Below are positions 1 through 7,554 of a stretch of 64,000 bases of DNA, in pieces. Origin of the DNA: Opitutus sp. GAS368 (lineage in GTDB: Bacteria > Verrucomicrobiota > Verrucomicrobiia > Opitutales > Opitutaceae); assembly GCF_900104925.1 (NCBI RefSeq), contig NZ_LT629735.1, forward strand, positions 2,388,291-2,452,290, written 5' to 3'. The notes below the pieces were generated by a model. That model did not search any database and had not been told where the DNA came from. It saw nothing but the letters and a program-made list of their open reading frames with translations. The stretch's first letter is position 1; the number at the start of each line of letters is the position of its first letter. The position numbers were made by a program, and so were the translations under genes.

Positions 1-1427
1 CTCTTCACGTCGTCGGTCGAGAGGACGTCGAGGAAGTTCTTCTGCATCATCCGGGCGTGGTCGAGGGCGGCGGCGTGGATCTTCAGCGCGCCCTTCTCGC
101 CGACCTTGGGCAGGAGGATGGCAATGCGCGACCAGGCCTGGACGTCGGCGGGGTTGTAGACGAAGCGGAGCAGGGCGATGAGGTCGCGCACGTGCTGGCG
201 CTCGAAGAATTTCACGCCGCTGGTGATGACGTAGGGGATGCCGGCGCGGGAGAGGGCGAGCTGCATCTCGAGGGCGAGAAAGTGCGAGCGGTAGAGGATG
301 GCGATCTCGTTGGCGGCGACGCCGTCGTCGTTGACGAGGGAGTGGATGCGCTTGAGGACGAACTCGGCCTGCTCGCGGTCGTCCATGGTCTGGACGACGT
401 AGGGCTTCACCGAGTGCTTGCGGGCGGCGCGGAGCTCCTTGTCGAAGTGGCGGCCCTTGGGCTGGGCGTTGAGCACGCCGTTGGCGAAGGCGAGGATCTC
501 GGGCGTGGAGCGGTAGTTGATCTCGATGCGATGGATGACGGTGCCCGCGTGGCGGTCGGGGAACGTCATGATGTTCTCGAAGTCGGCGCCGCGCCACGAG
601 TAGATGCACTGGGCGTCGTCGCCGACGGCCATCACCTGGTGGTGGGCGGAGAGGCGGTCCACGATCTGGGCCTGGAGGGTGTTGGTGTCCTGGTATTCGT
701 CGACGAGGACGTGGCGGAAGCGGTTGGTGAAATAAGAGGCGATCTCGGGCGCGTCGGTGAGGAGCTTGAGCCAGAGCTCGAGGAGGTCGTCATAGTCCAC
801 GACGGACTGGTCGCGCCGGGCTTTCTCGTAGGCGGCGGCGAACTCCGGGAGGCGGTCGCTGATCTCGCCGTATTGCGGGAAGTTCTTCGCGACGGTGTCG
901 TGGAGGGAGAGCTGGGTGTTGCGGGCGAGGGAGAGGACGCTGAAGAGCGGGCCGGGGCGGGGGTTGGTCTTGTCCTTGAAGAAGGTCTTGTCGACGGCCT
1001 CGACGGACTGCTTGAGCATCGTCTCGGATTCGTCGGCGTCGAGGATGGTGAAGTTCTTCGGGAGCTTGATGGCGTCGCCGAACATGCGCAGGGCGCGGTT
1101 GCCGAGGGAGTGGAAGGTGCCGCCCCAGAAGCGCGCCGGCTCGATGCCGGTCAGGTCGTGGACGCGGTGGAGCATCTCCTTGGCGGCCTTGTTGGTAAAG
1201 GTGAGGAGGAGGATCTCGCCCGGGCGGACGCCCTGGGAGAGCAGGTAGGCCACACGGTAGGTGAGGGTGCGGGTCTTGCCCGAGCCGGCGCCGGCCAGGA
1301 CGAGCAGGGGGCCCGGTGCGGCGGTGACGGCCGCGAACTGCTCGTCGTTGAGAAGCGCGCGGAAGTCGATCGCGGGGACTTGGGGCGCGTTGTGGCCGCC
1401 GGGAGTATGAAGGGTAAAATCGGGCAT
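1..1427 (-). CDS. uvrD: UvrD/PcrA-type superfamily 1 DNA helicase (C-terminal part outside window)
   Basis: Translating the minus strand gives about 475 uninterrupted codons of an ATP-dependent 3'-5' DNA helicase used in repair and replication restart. Visible motifs in order are Walker A GAGSGKT (about residues 46-52), motif Ia LLLTFTNKAAKEM, Walker B DEYQDTN, motif III GDDAQCIYSWRGA and motif IV INYRST. The start is the ATG before PDFTLHTPG. The end is missing because the gene runs off the left edge; UvrD proteins are usually 650-750 residues. Its 5' side faces the 3' end of frr across about 420 bases with a strong terminator, so it is probably transcribed separately. PcrA versus UvrD cannot be resolved. 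The antisense strand is also open for long stretches, but that is a GC-rich shadow. Confidence 0.95.
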   Translation of the reverse strand, partial: MPDFTLHTPGGHNAPQVPAIDFRALLNDEQFAAVTAAPGPLLVLAGAGSGKTRTLTYRVAYLLSQGVRPGEILLLTFTNKAAKEMLHRVHDLTGIEPARFWGGTFHSLGNRALRMFGDAIKLPKNFTILDADESETMLKQSVEAVDKTFFKDKTNPRPGPLFSVLSLARNTQLSLHDTVAKNFPQYGEISDRLPEFAAAYEKARRDQSVVDYDDLLELWLKLLTDAPEIASYFTNRFRHVLVDEYQDTNTLQAQIVDRLSAHHQVMAVGDDAQCIYSWRGADFENIMTFPDRHAGTVIHRIEINYRSTPEILAFANGVLNAQPKGRHFDKELRAARKHSVKPYVVQTMDDREQAEFVLKRIHSLVNDDGVAANEIAILYRSHFLALEMQLALSRAGIPYVITSGVKFFERQHVRDLIALLRFVYNPADVQAWSRIAILLPKVGEKGALKIHAAALDHARMMQKNFLDVLSTDDVK

Positions 1428-1656
1428 GACGGGTCAGCCTACGCCAAGGCTACGGCCGATTCGTCCAGCGGCCGGAGGCCGCAGGCGAAGAAGATGGCAG
1501 TTCAAAATCCATGAAGAAGGAGTCAGGAGCCAGAATCCAGAATTCAGAAGTGGCAAGGTAAAGGCGCATCCGCCGTCGCCAAGGCTATGGCGGACTCGTC
1601 CCGAGCCTGTGGCACGGGGGAGAAAGGCGCAAAAAGAGCAAAGGATAAATGGCGGA

Positions 1657-1719
1657 CCCAGCTCCCGCTGGGCCGAAGTGCGGTTGCGATATCACGTTCG
1701 CGGCCCAGCGGGAGCTGGG
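1657..1719. repeat. REP-like inverted repeat
   Basis: Arms at 1657-1674 (cccagctcccgctgggcc) and 1702-1719 are exact reverse complements of 18 bases with a 27-base spacer. Each arm is itself partly palindromic. This looks like a dispersed intergenic palindrome of the kind common in verrucomicrobial genomes. Whether it recurs elsewhere in the genome cannot be seen here. Confidence 0.7.
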
Positions 1720-1777
1720 CCTTCCACACAAGCCAAGGTGGAACGGGCTGACCCCGGCGCGTTGGTTCGATCTGCGC

Positions 1778-1806
1778 AAAAAAGAAGCGCGTTGAGGTCA
1801 ACGCGC
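1778..1806 (-). terminator. Rho-independent terminator of frr
   Basis: On the minus strand a perfect 9-bp stem (gcgcgttga / tcaacgcgc) with a 2-base loop is followed directly by TTCTTTTTT. It sits about 40 bases after the frr stop codon, so it should end the pyrH-frr transcript before the helicase gene. Confidence 0.8.
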
Positions 1807-1845
1807 TACACCGTCGGGGCATAAAGCCCCTCCCAGCGGGGCAAA

Positions 1846-2391
1846 TCAATGCGAGGTGAGTTCCTTCTCCTTGTGGCCGAGGTGGGTCTCGATGTCCTTG
1901 ATGGCCTTGTCCGTGGCGGCCTGGATTTCCTTCTCGAGGCGCTTGGTCTCATCCTCGGGCAGCTTGGCCTTCTTGACCTGCTCGAGCACGTCGCGGCGGA
2001 CGTTGCGCACGTGGACGCGGCCCTCCTCGGCGAGGCGGTGCGCGGTCTTCACGAACTCGAGGCGGCGTTCCTTGGAGAGGTCGGGGAAGGGGAGGCGGAT
2101 GAGGTTGCCGTCGACCACCGGGTTGACGCCGATGTTGGCCTGCTGGAGCGCCTTCTCGATGGCGCGGAGGAGGCCCTTGTCCCACGGCTGCACCTGGATC
2201 ATGCGCGCGTCGGGCGTCGTGATGGCGGCGCAGGCCTTGAGCTGCTGCGTGCCGCCGTAGGCCTCGACCATGATGCCCTCGACCATGGAGGGGGAGGCCT
2301 TGCCGGTGTGGATGGTGGAGAACTCGTGGAGCGTGTGGTCCACGGTTTTCTTCATGCGGGTCTGGGCGTCGGTGAGGAGGGGATGGCTCAT
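1846..2391 (-). CDS. frr: Ribosome recycling factor
   Basis: Cytoplasmic factor that, with EF-G, splits the post-termination ribosome. The 181-residue length is close to the usual 185. Family signatures are visible: HTGKASPSMVEGI near the start, AITTPDARMIQVQPWD, the segment NIGVNPVVDGNLIRLPFPDLS, and the helical tail with RRDVLEQVKK. The start is ATG. It lies downstream of pyrH on the same strand, the classical bacterial order, with a gap of about 106 bases. The next gene downstream is a helicase beyond a terminator. Confidence 0.97.
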   Translation of the reverse strand: MSHPLLTDAQTRMKKTVDHTLHEFSTIHTGKASPSMVEGIMVEAYGGTQQLKACAAITTPDARMIQVQPWDKGLLRAIEKALQQANIGVNPVVDGNLIRLPFPDLSKERRLEFVKTAHRLAEEGRVHVRNVRRDVLEQVKKAKLPEDETKRLEKEIQAATDKAIKDIETHLGHKEKELTSH

Positions 2392-2398
2392 GGGAATG

Positions 2399-2499
2399 AA
2401 GCTATAAGCGGTAAGCGCTAAGCGGTAAGCAAAAAAGGTGAGCCCGGAGCAAGTAACCGATGGATTGGCTTAAAACTTACAGCTTAAGGCTTATAGCTT
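2399..2499. repeat. Inverted repeat between pyrH and frr
   Basis: The pyrH-frr gap is bounded by an exact 11-base inverted repeat (aagctataagc at 2399-2409 and its complement at 2489-2499, overlapping the pyrH stop). Inside are tandem taagcggtaagc-like units at 2405-2430. This resembles dispersed low-complexity palindromic intergenic repeats. It could also fold in the transcript between the two genes; no function can be read from the sequence. Confidence 0.5.
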
Positions 2500-3238
2500 A
2501 ATTATGCACCAGCGTGCCGATCTTGTCGCCCATGACGGCCTTCTTGATGGCGTGGGGGTCGTCGAGGTTGAAGACGAGGATGGGGACGTTGTTGTCGAGG
2601 CAGAGCGAGAAGGCGGTCGAGTCCATGACATTGAGCCGCTGGCGGAGGGCCTCGACGAAGGTGAGCTCCTCGTATTTGACCGCGTCGGGAAACTTCTTCG
2701 GATCCTTGTCGTAGATGCCGTCGACCTTCGTGGCCTTCATGATGATGTCGGCGTGGAGCTCGGAGGCGCGGAGGGCGGCGGTGGTGTCGGTGGAGAAATA
2801 CGGGTTGCCCGTGCCGGCGACGAAGATGACGACGCGCTTCTTCTCCAGGTGGCGCATGGCGCGGCGCATGATGAACGGCTCGGCGATCTGGTTCATCGGG
2901 ATGGCGGACTGGACGCGGGTCTTCACGCCCATCTTCTCGAGGCAGTCCATGATGGCCAGGCCGTTGATGACGGTGGCGAGCATGCCCATGTAGTCGCCGG
3001 TGGTGCGGTCGACGCCGCGCTTGGCGCCCTGGAGGCCGCGGAAGATGTTGCCGCCGCCGATGACGACGCAGACCTGGCAGCCGAGGTCGTGGATTTCCTT
3101 CACCTGTTCGCACATCCGCTCGAGGGTGGCGGCGTCGATCGGCTCGGTGCCCTTGCCACCCCGCAATACTTCGCCGCTCAGCTTCAGGACGACGCGCTGG
3201 TATTTGACGGTGGGTGAAGCGGCGGATTTGGCGGGCAT
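2498..3238 (-). CDS. pyrH: UMP kinase (uridylate kinase)
   Basis: Amino-acid-kinase-fold enzyme that phosphorylates UMP to UDP in pyrimidine nucleotide synthesis. The 246-residue protein shows [10 protein letters not shown] at the phosphate-binding N-terminus, the glycine-rich [35 protein letters not shown] and the [14 protein letters not shown] segment, all typical of bacterial PyrH. The start is ATG; the first 12 residues are an unconserved extension. rpsB and tsf, often found upstream of pyrH, are not here. Instead a plus-strand gene lies on the other side of a 240-base gap. Confidence 0.97.
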   Translation of the reverse strand: MPAKSAASPTVKYQRVVLKLSGEVLRGGKGTEPIDAATLERMCEQVKEIHDLGCQVCVVIGGGNIFRGLQGAKRGVDRTTGDYMGMLATVINGLAIMDCLEKMGVKTRVQSAIPMNQIAEPFIMRRAMRHLEKKRVVIFVAGTGNPYFSTDTTAALRASELHADIIMKATKVDGIYDKDPKKFPDAVKYEELTFVEALRQRLNVMDSTAFSLCLDNNVPILVFNLDDPHAIKKAVMGDKIGTLVHN

Positions 3239-3480
3239 CGGTGTCCATGGAATCCGCCGCCAAAAGCGGCGTCAATGGCGGAGATAACGGGGAAACACCT
3301 GAGGTGAAACCCGGCCTTCCGCCGTCGCTCGTTGGGCTATGGTGGACAGGCCGGACGGGAGCAAGGCGCGCCCGGCCTTTGATTTCACCTATGAACATTT
3401 GCGGGTCGGAAGATGAATCCAATTGCCTCGCCCGGCCGCCGGCCCGTGATGGGAGCAACGTTCACCCTCACCTCCCGAGC

Positions 3481-3870
3481 ATGAAATTCGAGCACCTGGC
3501 CCTGAATGTCCCTGATGTAAGCGCCATGGGCCGTTGGTATGGGCAGCACCTCGGCCTGACGGTCCTGCGCCGCCGGGAGGATGCGCCCTACACACAGTTT
3601 CTCGGGGACGAGACCGGGCGCGTGTTCCTGGAAATTTACTCCAACCCGTCCGCCCCCTGCCTCGACTTCGCGGCGACCCACCCGCTGGTGCTGCACGTGG
3701 CGTTCTTCGTATCCGACGCCGAGGCGGAGCGGACGCGGCTCGTGGCCGCGGGCGCGAAGCCGTTTTCCGAGGAGACCGCCCCCGACGGCACCCGGCTGAT
3801 GTTCCTGCGCGACCCGTGGGGCGTGGCGCTGCAGCTGTGCCAGCGCGCGAAACCTTTCGCCGGATTCTAG
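3481..3870 (+). CDS. VOC (glyoxalase/bleomycin-resistance/dioxygenase) family protein
   Basis: A 129-residue single-domain vicinal-oxygen-chelate protein. It opens with MKFEHLALNVPDV, has the mid-protein segment VLHVAFFVSDAEAERTRL and ends with MFLRDPWGVALQLCQRA, which is the beta-alpha-beta-beta-beta pattern with metal-ligand positions (His near residue 5, His in VLHVAF, Gln in LQLC). The frame stays open upstream, but homology begins at this ATG. The substrate cannot be inferred. It is a single gene, convergent with the LamG gene and divergent from pyrH. Confidence 0.85.
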   Translation: MKFEHLALNVPDVSAMGRWYGQHLGLTVLRRREDAPYTQFLGDETGRVFLEIYSNPSAPCLDFAATHPLVLHVAFFVSDAEAERTRLVAAGAKPFSEETAPDGTRLMFLRDPWGVALQLCQRAKPFAGF

Positions 3871-3967
3871 GTTCCAACCGCCCGCCCTCACGCCTCATGC
3901 TCCTCTCTCGGCGAAATCATCCGGATGAACAACGCCGTGAAGCTACCGTGAGGAAGTAGTTTTGAAT

Positions 3968-4041
3968 GGAGGTGGGACTATCAGTCCCGCAATGCATCGG
4001 CGTCGCTGCAAGCATCCCACGGGACTGATAGTCCCGCCTCC
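3968..4041. repeat. Inverted repeat between convergent genes, possible bidirectional terminator
   Basis: Arms of 22 bases at 3968-3989 and 4020-4041 are complementary with one mismatch; the core is gggactatcagtccc-like. The pair sits between the 3' ends of two convergent genes. It may act as a shared terminator, or it may be a dispersed palindromic repeat. Confidence 0.7.
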
Positions 4042-4044
4042 ACC

Positions 4045-4701
4045 TTATTTCACCCGCTGCAATTCGGCGGGCGCCAGCGCCGAGGGTTCGAAGCGCACCT
4101 CGCGGATGCCACCCTTGAACCAATAGACCTTGTTCTGTCGCACCCCGAGGGAAATCCGGCCCACGCCCATCGGCGGGATGGTCACATCGCCTTCGAGTTC
4201 CTTCACGCCGTTGATGTAGTGCGCCATGTGACCGTCGGCATAGACGAGCGCGACCCACGTCCAGCGGTCCGCGGGATGCAGCCGGGCGTGGTCCAGCAGC
4301 GGCAGCTTCTGCTGGTTTTTCGCGGAGAACAGGAAGGTGTCGAGTGCCCAGCCGGCGTCGGTCAGGCGGATTTCCATCAGCGCGCGGCTGCCCGCCTCGT
4401 CCTGGATGTGCAGGAACCGCTGTTCCGGCGCACCGCCGGCCTCCGGTCGGATCAGGGCCTCGATGGTGAAGCGCGCGAGACCCTGCAGCGGGTTGACCGG
4501 CAGCAGGAGGCCGTCGGAGCTGCCGTTGAAAAAAAGGGCCGGGCCGTCCGGGCCGGACGCGACGCGCGGCGTGCCGAGCACCTCGGCCTTGAAGCCACCG
4601 ATGGTGACGGTCTGGACGAGAGGCCAGACCGTCGGCGCCGGTGCCGCGGCGGTCAGGCGGGTTGACAGCAAGGCGAGGCAAAACGCGAGGGGCAGGCGCA
4701 T
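4045..4701 (-). CDS. Secreted LamG/concanavalin A-like domain protein
   Basis: A 218-residue protein starting MRLPLAFCLALLSTRLTAAA, a clear Sec signal peptide, followed by one laminin-G-like jelly-roll domain. Typical LamG landmarks are GPALFFNGSSDGL, FTIEALIRPE, WTWVALVYADGHMAHYINGVKEL and IGGIREVRF-like sequence near the C-terminus. The upstream in-frame ATG 12 codons earlier would spoil the signal peptide, so the later ATG was chosen. LamG domains usually bind carbohydrate or protein; no catalytic domain is present. It is divergent from the TonB-C-like gene across 133 bases. Confidence 0.8.
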   Translation of the reverse strand: MRLPLAFCLALLSTRLTAAAPAPTVWPLVQTVTIGGFKAEVLGTPRVASGPDGPALFFNGSSDGLLLPVNPLQGLARFTIEALIRPEAGGAPEQRFLHIQDEAGSRALMEIRLTDAGWALDTFLFSAKNQQKLPLLDHARLHPADRWTWVALVYADGHMAHYINGVKELEGDVTIPPMGVGRISLGVRQNKVYWFKGGIREVRFEPSALAPAELQRVK

Positions 4702-4834
4702 TGGCGGGCAAGATGCGGGGGGAAACCGCGGACACAAGCGGTCTTATCGGGGGATGGTTCCTCTTCAAATTGGCGGCCCGTCCATGAAGGGTTGGGCGGC
4801 CATCTGGTGTTATGCCCAACGAACCTCGCTCAAT

Positions 4835-5560
4835 ATGAAACTCCCCTGCCTGCCTTTGGTTTGCTCCGCCCTGTGGTTTGCCGTTCCGATCAGCGCCCAG
4901 CCAGGGGCGAAAGCGACGGACCAGATGCCGCTGCAGATCATCCGGACCGACGAGCCTAGGTTTCCCCTGCAGTTGAACGAGAGTCTGGTGATGAATGGCG
5001 ACGCGACGGTGGCGATCAGTGTCGACCAGGACGGCCGGCTCACGGATTGCCTGGTCACAGCATACTCCCGCAAGGAGTTCGCCGACACCGCGGTGGCTGC
5101 GCTGAAGGGGTGGCGTTTCGATCCATCCCGGGTCAACGGCGTCCCCTGGTCCTCGGTGCAGGAAGTGCATTTCGATTTCTCCCGGACCGGCGTGGTGGTC
5201 AGCCTCAGCGGGTTCGACGTCGTAATGAACCAGATCGATGAGATCACGAAGGGCAGATATGTCTATCGCTCCCGCACCCTGCGCGAGCTTGACCGGATTC
5301 CGACGCCCGTCCATGTGGTGTCCCCGGTCAGCCCCGGGCTGGGCGGGGGCGAGAAGAAACGCACGGTGGCGGTAGAGTTCTATATCGACGAGGAGGGTCG
5401 GGTGCGCCTGCCGTCGGTCTCGCGGGCCGACGTCGGCACGCCGTATGCCGCCTGTGCGCTGGACGCGGTCAAGCAGTGGCGTTTCGAACCCCCGCTTCAT
5501 CGGGGCCGGCCGGCGCTGGTCTTCGTGCGGCAGGAATTCAACTTCGTGGCCGGGCCGTGA
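4835..5560 (+). CDS. Secreted protein with two TonB C-terminal-like domains
   Basis: A 241-residue protein with signal peptide MKLPCLPLVCSALWFAVPISA. Two repeats each have the TonB-C layout: a beta strand, DQDGRLTDC or DEEGRVRLP, then an Ala-rich helix, then LKGWRFDPSRVNGVP or VKQWRFEPPLHRGRP. TonB couples inner-membrane energy to outer-membrane receptors, but this protein has no retained N-terminal membrane anchor and no proline-rich spanning region. It is therefore probably not an energising TonB; it may be a periplasmic scaffold or partner. The start is the ATG that gives the signal peptide. A terminator follows. Confidence 0.8.
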   Translation: MKLPCLPLVCSALWFAVPISAQPGAKATDQMPLQIIRTDEPRFPLQLNESLVMNGDATVAISVDQDGRLTDCLVTAYSRKEFADTAVAALKGWRFDPSRVNGVPWSSVQEVHFDFSRTGVVVSLSGFDVVMNQIDEITKGRYVYRSRTLRELDRIPTPVHVVSPVSPGLGGGEKKRTVAVEFYIDEEGRVRLPSVSRADVGTPYAACALDAVKQWRFEPPLHRGRPALVFVRQEFNFVAGP

Positions 5561-5597
5561 GGGTCGCCGCGGGTTGGTGCGAAACCGGACACAATGG

Positions 5598-5619
5598 GCG
5601 GGCCGATCGGTCCGCTTTT
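5598..5619 (+). terminator. Rho-independent terminator of the TonB-C-like gene
   Basis: A 7-bp stem with one G-T pair (gcgggcc / ggtccgc) around a GATC loop is followed by TTTT. It lies just after the plus-strand gene and before the convergent sigma-factor gene. Confidence 0.65.
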
Positions 5620-5677
5620 CAGTGGGTCCAACAGGACCAGGCGTCACCCTGAGACCTTGATTCTGGAGCGGACCAGG

Positions 5678-6283
5678 CTAAGGCCGTGTCGGTTCGTTGA
5701 GCAGGTCGGCCAAGCTTTCCCGCAACTGCCGGCGGGCGCGGTAGAGCCGGGTCTCGATCCCGCGATCCGAACAGCCGGTGATTTCGCCAATCTCGTGATA
5801 CGAGAGGTGCTCGTAATGGTGCAGGAGCAGCGTCACCTTCAGGTCATGCGGCAGCCGCTCGATGGCGGCGCGGACGGCGGCGAGGGTTTCGTCCTGCTCC
5901 AGCGCGACATTGGGCGAGGGATCCCCGCTGACCGGCTCAAGGCTTGCCGGCGGCTGCGCCGGGTCGGCGGTGGCGGGGGCGTCAAGCGCGACCGTGGGAT
6001 GGCGGCGCAGCCAGCGGTGGTGGTTGTGGCAGAGGTTGGTGAGGGTGGTGAAAAGCCATGCGCTGAGCCGGGTGTCAGGCCGCAGCCGGAGGCGCTGTTG
6101 GTAGAGACGCACGAAGGTCTCGGCGACGAGGTCGTGCGCATCCGCGTTGTTTTGCACGTAGCGGTAGGCGAAACTGTGCAGCGGACGCTGCCAGCGCGTG
6201 ATCAGCCGGTTCAGTGCGACCGCTTCACCCTGCTGCAGGGCGAGCAAGCTGGCCTGGTCGGCGGCGGTATCGGTGGTGGGCAC
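5678..6283 (-). CDS. ECF-type RNA polymerase sigma factor, CnrH-like by position
   Basis: A 201-residue sigma-70 factor of the extracytoplasmic-function class. Region 2 is RWQRPLHSFAYRYVQNNADAHDLVAETFVRLYQ with LSAWLFTTLTNLCHNHHR. After an Ala/Pro-rich linker, region 4 reads LPHDLKVTLLLHHYEHLSYHEIGEITGCSDRGIETRLYRARRQLRE. The start is GTG. It is the last gene of a three-gene minus-strand operon, 18 bases after a periplasmic-sensor gene that is preceded by a small membrane protein. That is the order of cnrY-cnrX-cnrH in Cupriavidus. The genes it controls cannot be named. Confidence 0.92.
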   Translation of the reverse strand: MPTTDTAADQASLLALQQGEAVALNRLITRWQRPLHSFAYRYVQNNADAHDLVAETFVRLYQQRLRLRPDTRLSAWLFTTLTNLCHNHHRWLRRHPTVALDAPATADPAQPPASLEPVSGDPSPNVALEQDETLAAVRAAIERLPHDLKVTLLLHHYEHLSYHEIGEITGCSDRGIETRLYRARRQLRESLADLLNEPTRP

Positions 6284-6301
6284 AACGCGCGGGGTGGCGC
6301 A

Positions 6302-6757
6302 TCAATTGAGCAGAAGGGAGGCAGGCGGTTCGACGGCTGCGACGAGCCGGATGTAGCGCTGCCGTTGTTCCGGGGTCATGACCTCGGTCGCGGCGAGCAC
6401 GAGCCGGCGCGTGGAGTCCTGGCTCTCGCTGCTCACGTGCCGGCGGAGCTCGACGTAGCGAGCGAACTCGAGGAAATCCACCTGATCGGTCGTAAAGCGG
6501 GAATGCTCGAAGGCCTGGAACTCCGCCTGCAGCCCGGCCAGCTGGGCGGCGATGGCCCGCAGGCGCGGGCCCGACGCCTGATGGACTTCCTTGATGCGGG
6601 CGAATTGGGCGTCGGTGAGCTGCAGCTCCGTCCGCATCCAGGCCAGCTGGCCGTCCAGCGTGTCGGTCGGAGCCGGCTGATGCAGGCGGTAATAGGTGAA
6701 ATGCACGCCGAGGCCGACCGCAAGGCCGAGGGCGAGGGTGAGCAGGGTGCGTTTCAC
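6302..6757 (-). CDS. Periplasmic sensor protein, CnrX/CpxP/Spy-like
   Basis: A 151-residue protein with one N-terminal membrane anchor (TLLTLALGLAVGLGVHFTYY) and an all-helical periplasmic part. The segment QLAWMRTELQLTDAQFARIKEVHQASGPRLRAIAAQL followed by MTPEQRQRYIRLV is the LTxxQ...LTPEQ layout of CnrX, ZraP and Spy proteins. CnrX senses Ni/Co through His, Glu and Met ligands. Here only a few candidate His residues (in EVHQ and RRHV) are seen, so metal sensing is unproven. The GTG start overlaps the stop of the upstream gene by four bases, indicating translational coupling. Confidence 0.75.
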   Translation of the reverse strand: MKRTLLTLALGLAVGLGVHFTYYRLHQPAPTDTLDGQLAWMRTELQLTDAQFARIKEVHQASGPRLRAIAAQLAGLQAEFQAFEHSRFTTDQVDFLEFARYVELRRHVSSESQDSTRRLVLAATEVMTPEQRQRYIRLVAAVEPPASLLLN

Positions 6758-7083
6758 GGGCGGGGCGGCTCAGCCTTCTCGGCGAGCAGCGGGTTGATCA
6801 GCACCAGGTAGCTGCGGGCGAGCTGCGCACTGCGTTCGCTTTCCAGACGGTTGACGCGGACCTCGGCCAGAAACAGCCCGAGGAGGGCGCAGCAGGCGAT
6901 GAACAGGAGGGCGAACGGTGGCCGGGCGAACCAGGCTTCGACGGCGGCCCGCCAATTGGGTGCCGGCTCCGGCTCCGCGCGGGCGATCCGGTGCCAGACC
7001 TCGGCGGAAAGCCGCGCCGGAGGTTCGGGCGTCTCGGACCAGCGGTCCAACAACGGATCAAGTGGATCGGGCGGTGGTGTCAT
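6754..7083 (-). CDS. Small single-pass membrane protein, candidate anti-sigma factor (CnrY-like by position)
   Basis: A 109-residue protein with a Pro-rich cytosolic N-terminus (DPLDPLLDRWSETPEPP...EVWHRIARAEPEP), one membrane helix (FALLFIACCALLGLFLAEV) and a short C-terminus. The N-terminal half has the look of an anti-sigma docking segment. It comes first in an operon with a periplasmic sensor and an ECF sigma factor. In cnrYXH the first gene encodes a membrane anti-sigma of about 95 residues that holds CnrH and is relieved by CnrX. Family membership is inferred from size, topology and position only. Confidence 0.6.
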   Translation of the reverse strand: MTPPPDPLDPLLDRWSETPEPPARLSAEVWHRIARAEPEPAPNWRAAVEAWFARPPFALLFIACCALLGLFLAEVRVNRLESERSAQLARSYLVLINPLLAEKAEPPRP

Positions 7084-7554
7084 GGGGAAAGGCTGACGGT
7101 ATGATGCCTAACACCATGGAAGGCCGAAGTCCTTCAAAATATCGCTGCGTCCGGTCCGTTTGACCGGTGGTGCCGGTTCGAATCCAGGTCGGGCAGCCAT
7201 CGATATTTGTAACACAAATCGAGATGCTGGTGTTGCACACCGCCCAAGGTGCTGAAAGCCAACAACCGATTGGGGCTAGTATGCAACGGTAAGCCGACAA
7301 TTTGTCTTACGAAATGTCGGCGGGTCGAAAAGCCCGGAAAAGGTTGTGCAACGCTCAAGGGCGTTGCACACGTCGTTTGAGTCACTGCAGTGCGACGCTG
7401 AGGTCGATAGGGAAATCGACGACGACCTTTTAATTTGTCGGCGTCTCGTGACAAATTTGCCTTCAACTGCATGATCCCGGCTGCAATCGAGAGACGTATG
7501 TTTGAGCTGCTTTATCCATCAAACCGCCAGGCAACGGCCCGGGACTGGCGACAG
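7084..7554. other. Intergenic region with tRNA-like remnant and hairpins
   Basis: No credible gene. It contains a tRNA-like 3' half and two hairpins (7293-7321, 7-bp stem; 7345-7370, 10-bp stem tgtgcaacgc with a 6-base loop). A minus-strand frame that spans it is a spurious translation of the tRNA-like sequence. This is a plausible old integration or rearrangement junction. Confidence 0.5.
7151..7199 (+). pseudogene. Degenerate tRNA 3' half
   Basis: A canonical T-loop (GGTTCGAATCC) is followed by the right number of bases and an encoded CCA. Upstream are a possible anticodon stem (ccggt/accgg) and a short variable loop with type-I spacing. The T stem has two mismatches, the putative anticodon loop lacks U33, and no D arm or 5' acceptor strand complementary to tcgggca is found. 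It therefore looks like a decayed or truncated tRNA, such as is left at an integration site. Confidence 0.35.

Larger units (their letters stand above)
1428..1845. other. Intergenic region with repeats and the frr terminator
   Basis: No credible gene is visible. The stretch carries two near copies of a short phrase (gccaaggctayggc followed by gactcgtcc-like sequence, around 1443 and 1578). It also holds an exact 18-base inverted repeat and, next to frr, a rho-independent terminator. The promoter of the helicase gene must lie here, but no convincing -35/-10 pair was recognised. Confidence 0.6.

Noticed and set aside
57-1514. A long plus-strand open frame opposite the helicase gene
   Set aside because: It is a GC-rich antisense shadow: the minus strand encodes all UvrD motifs in order, and the plus translation is low-complexity Val/Gly/Glu/Asp without family features.
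7134-7472. A possible minus-strand protein of about 112 residues
   Set aside because: It reads through the antisense of a tRNA T-arm (giving LDSNRHHRSN-like residues), has no family features, and spans hairpins. It is better explained as non-coding.
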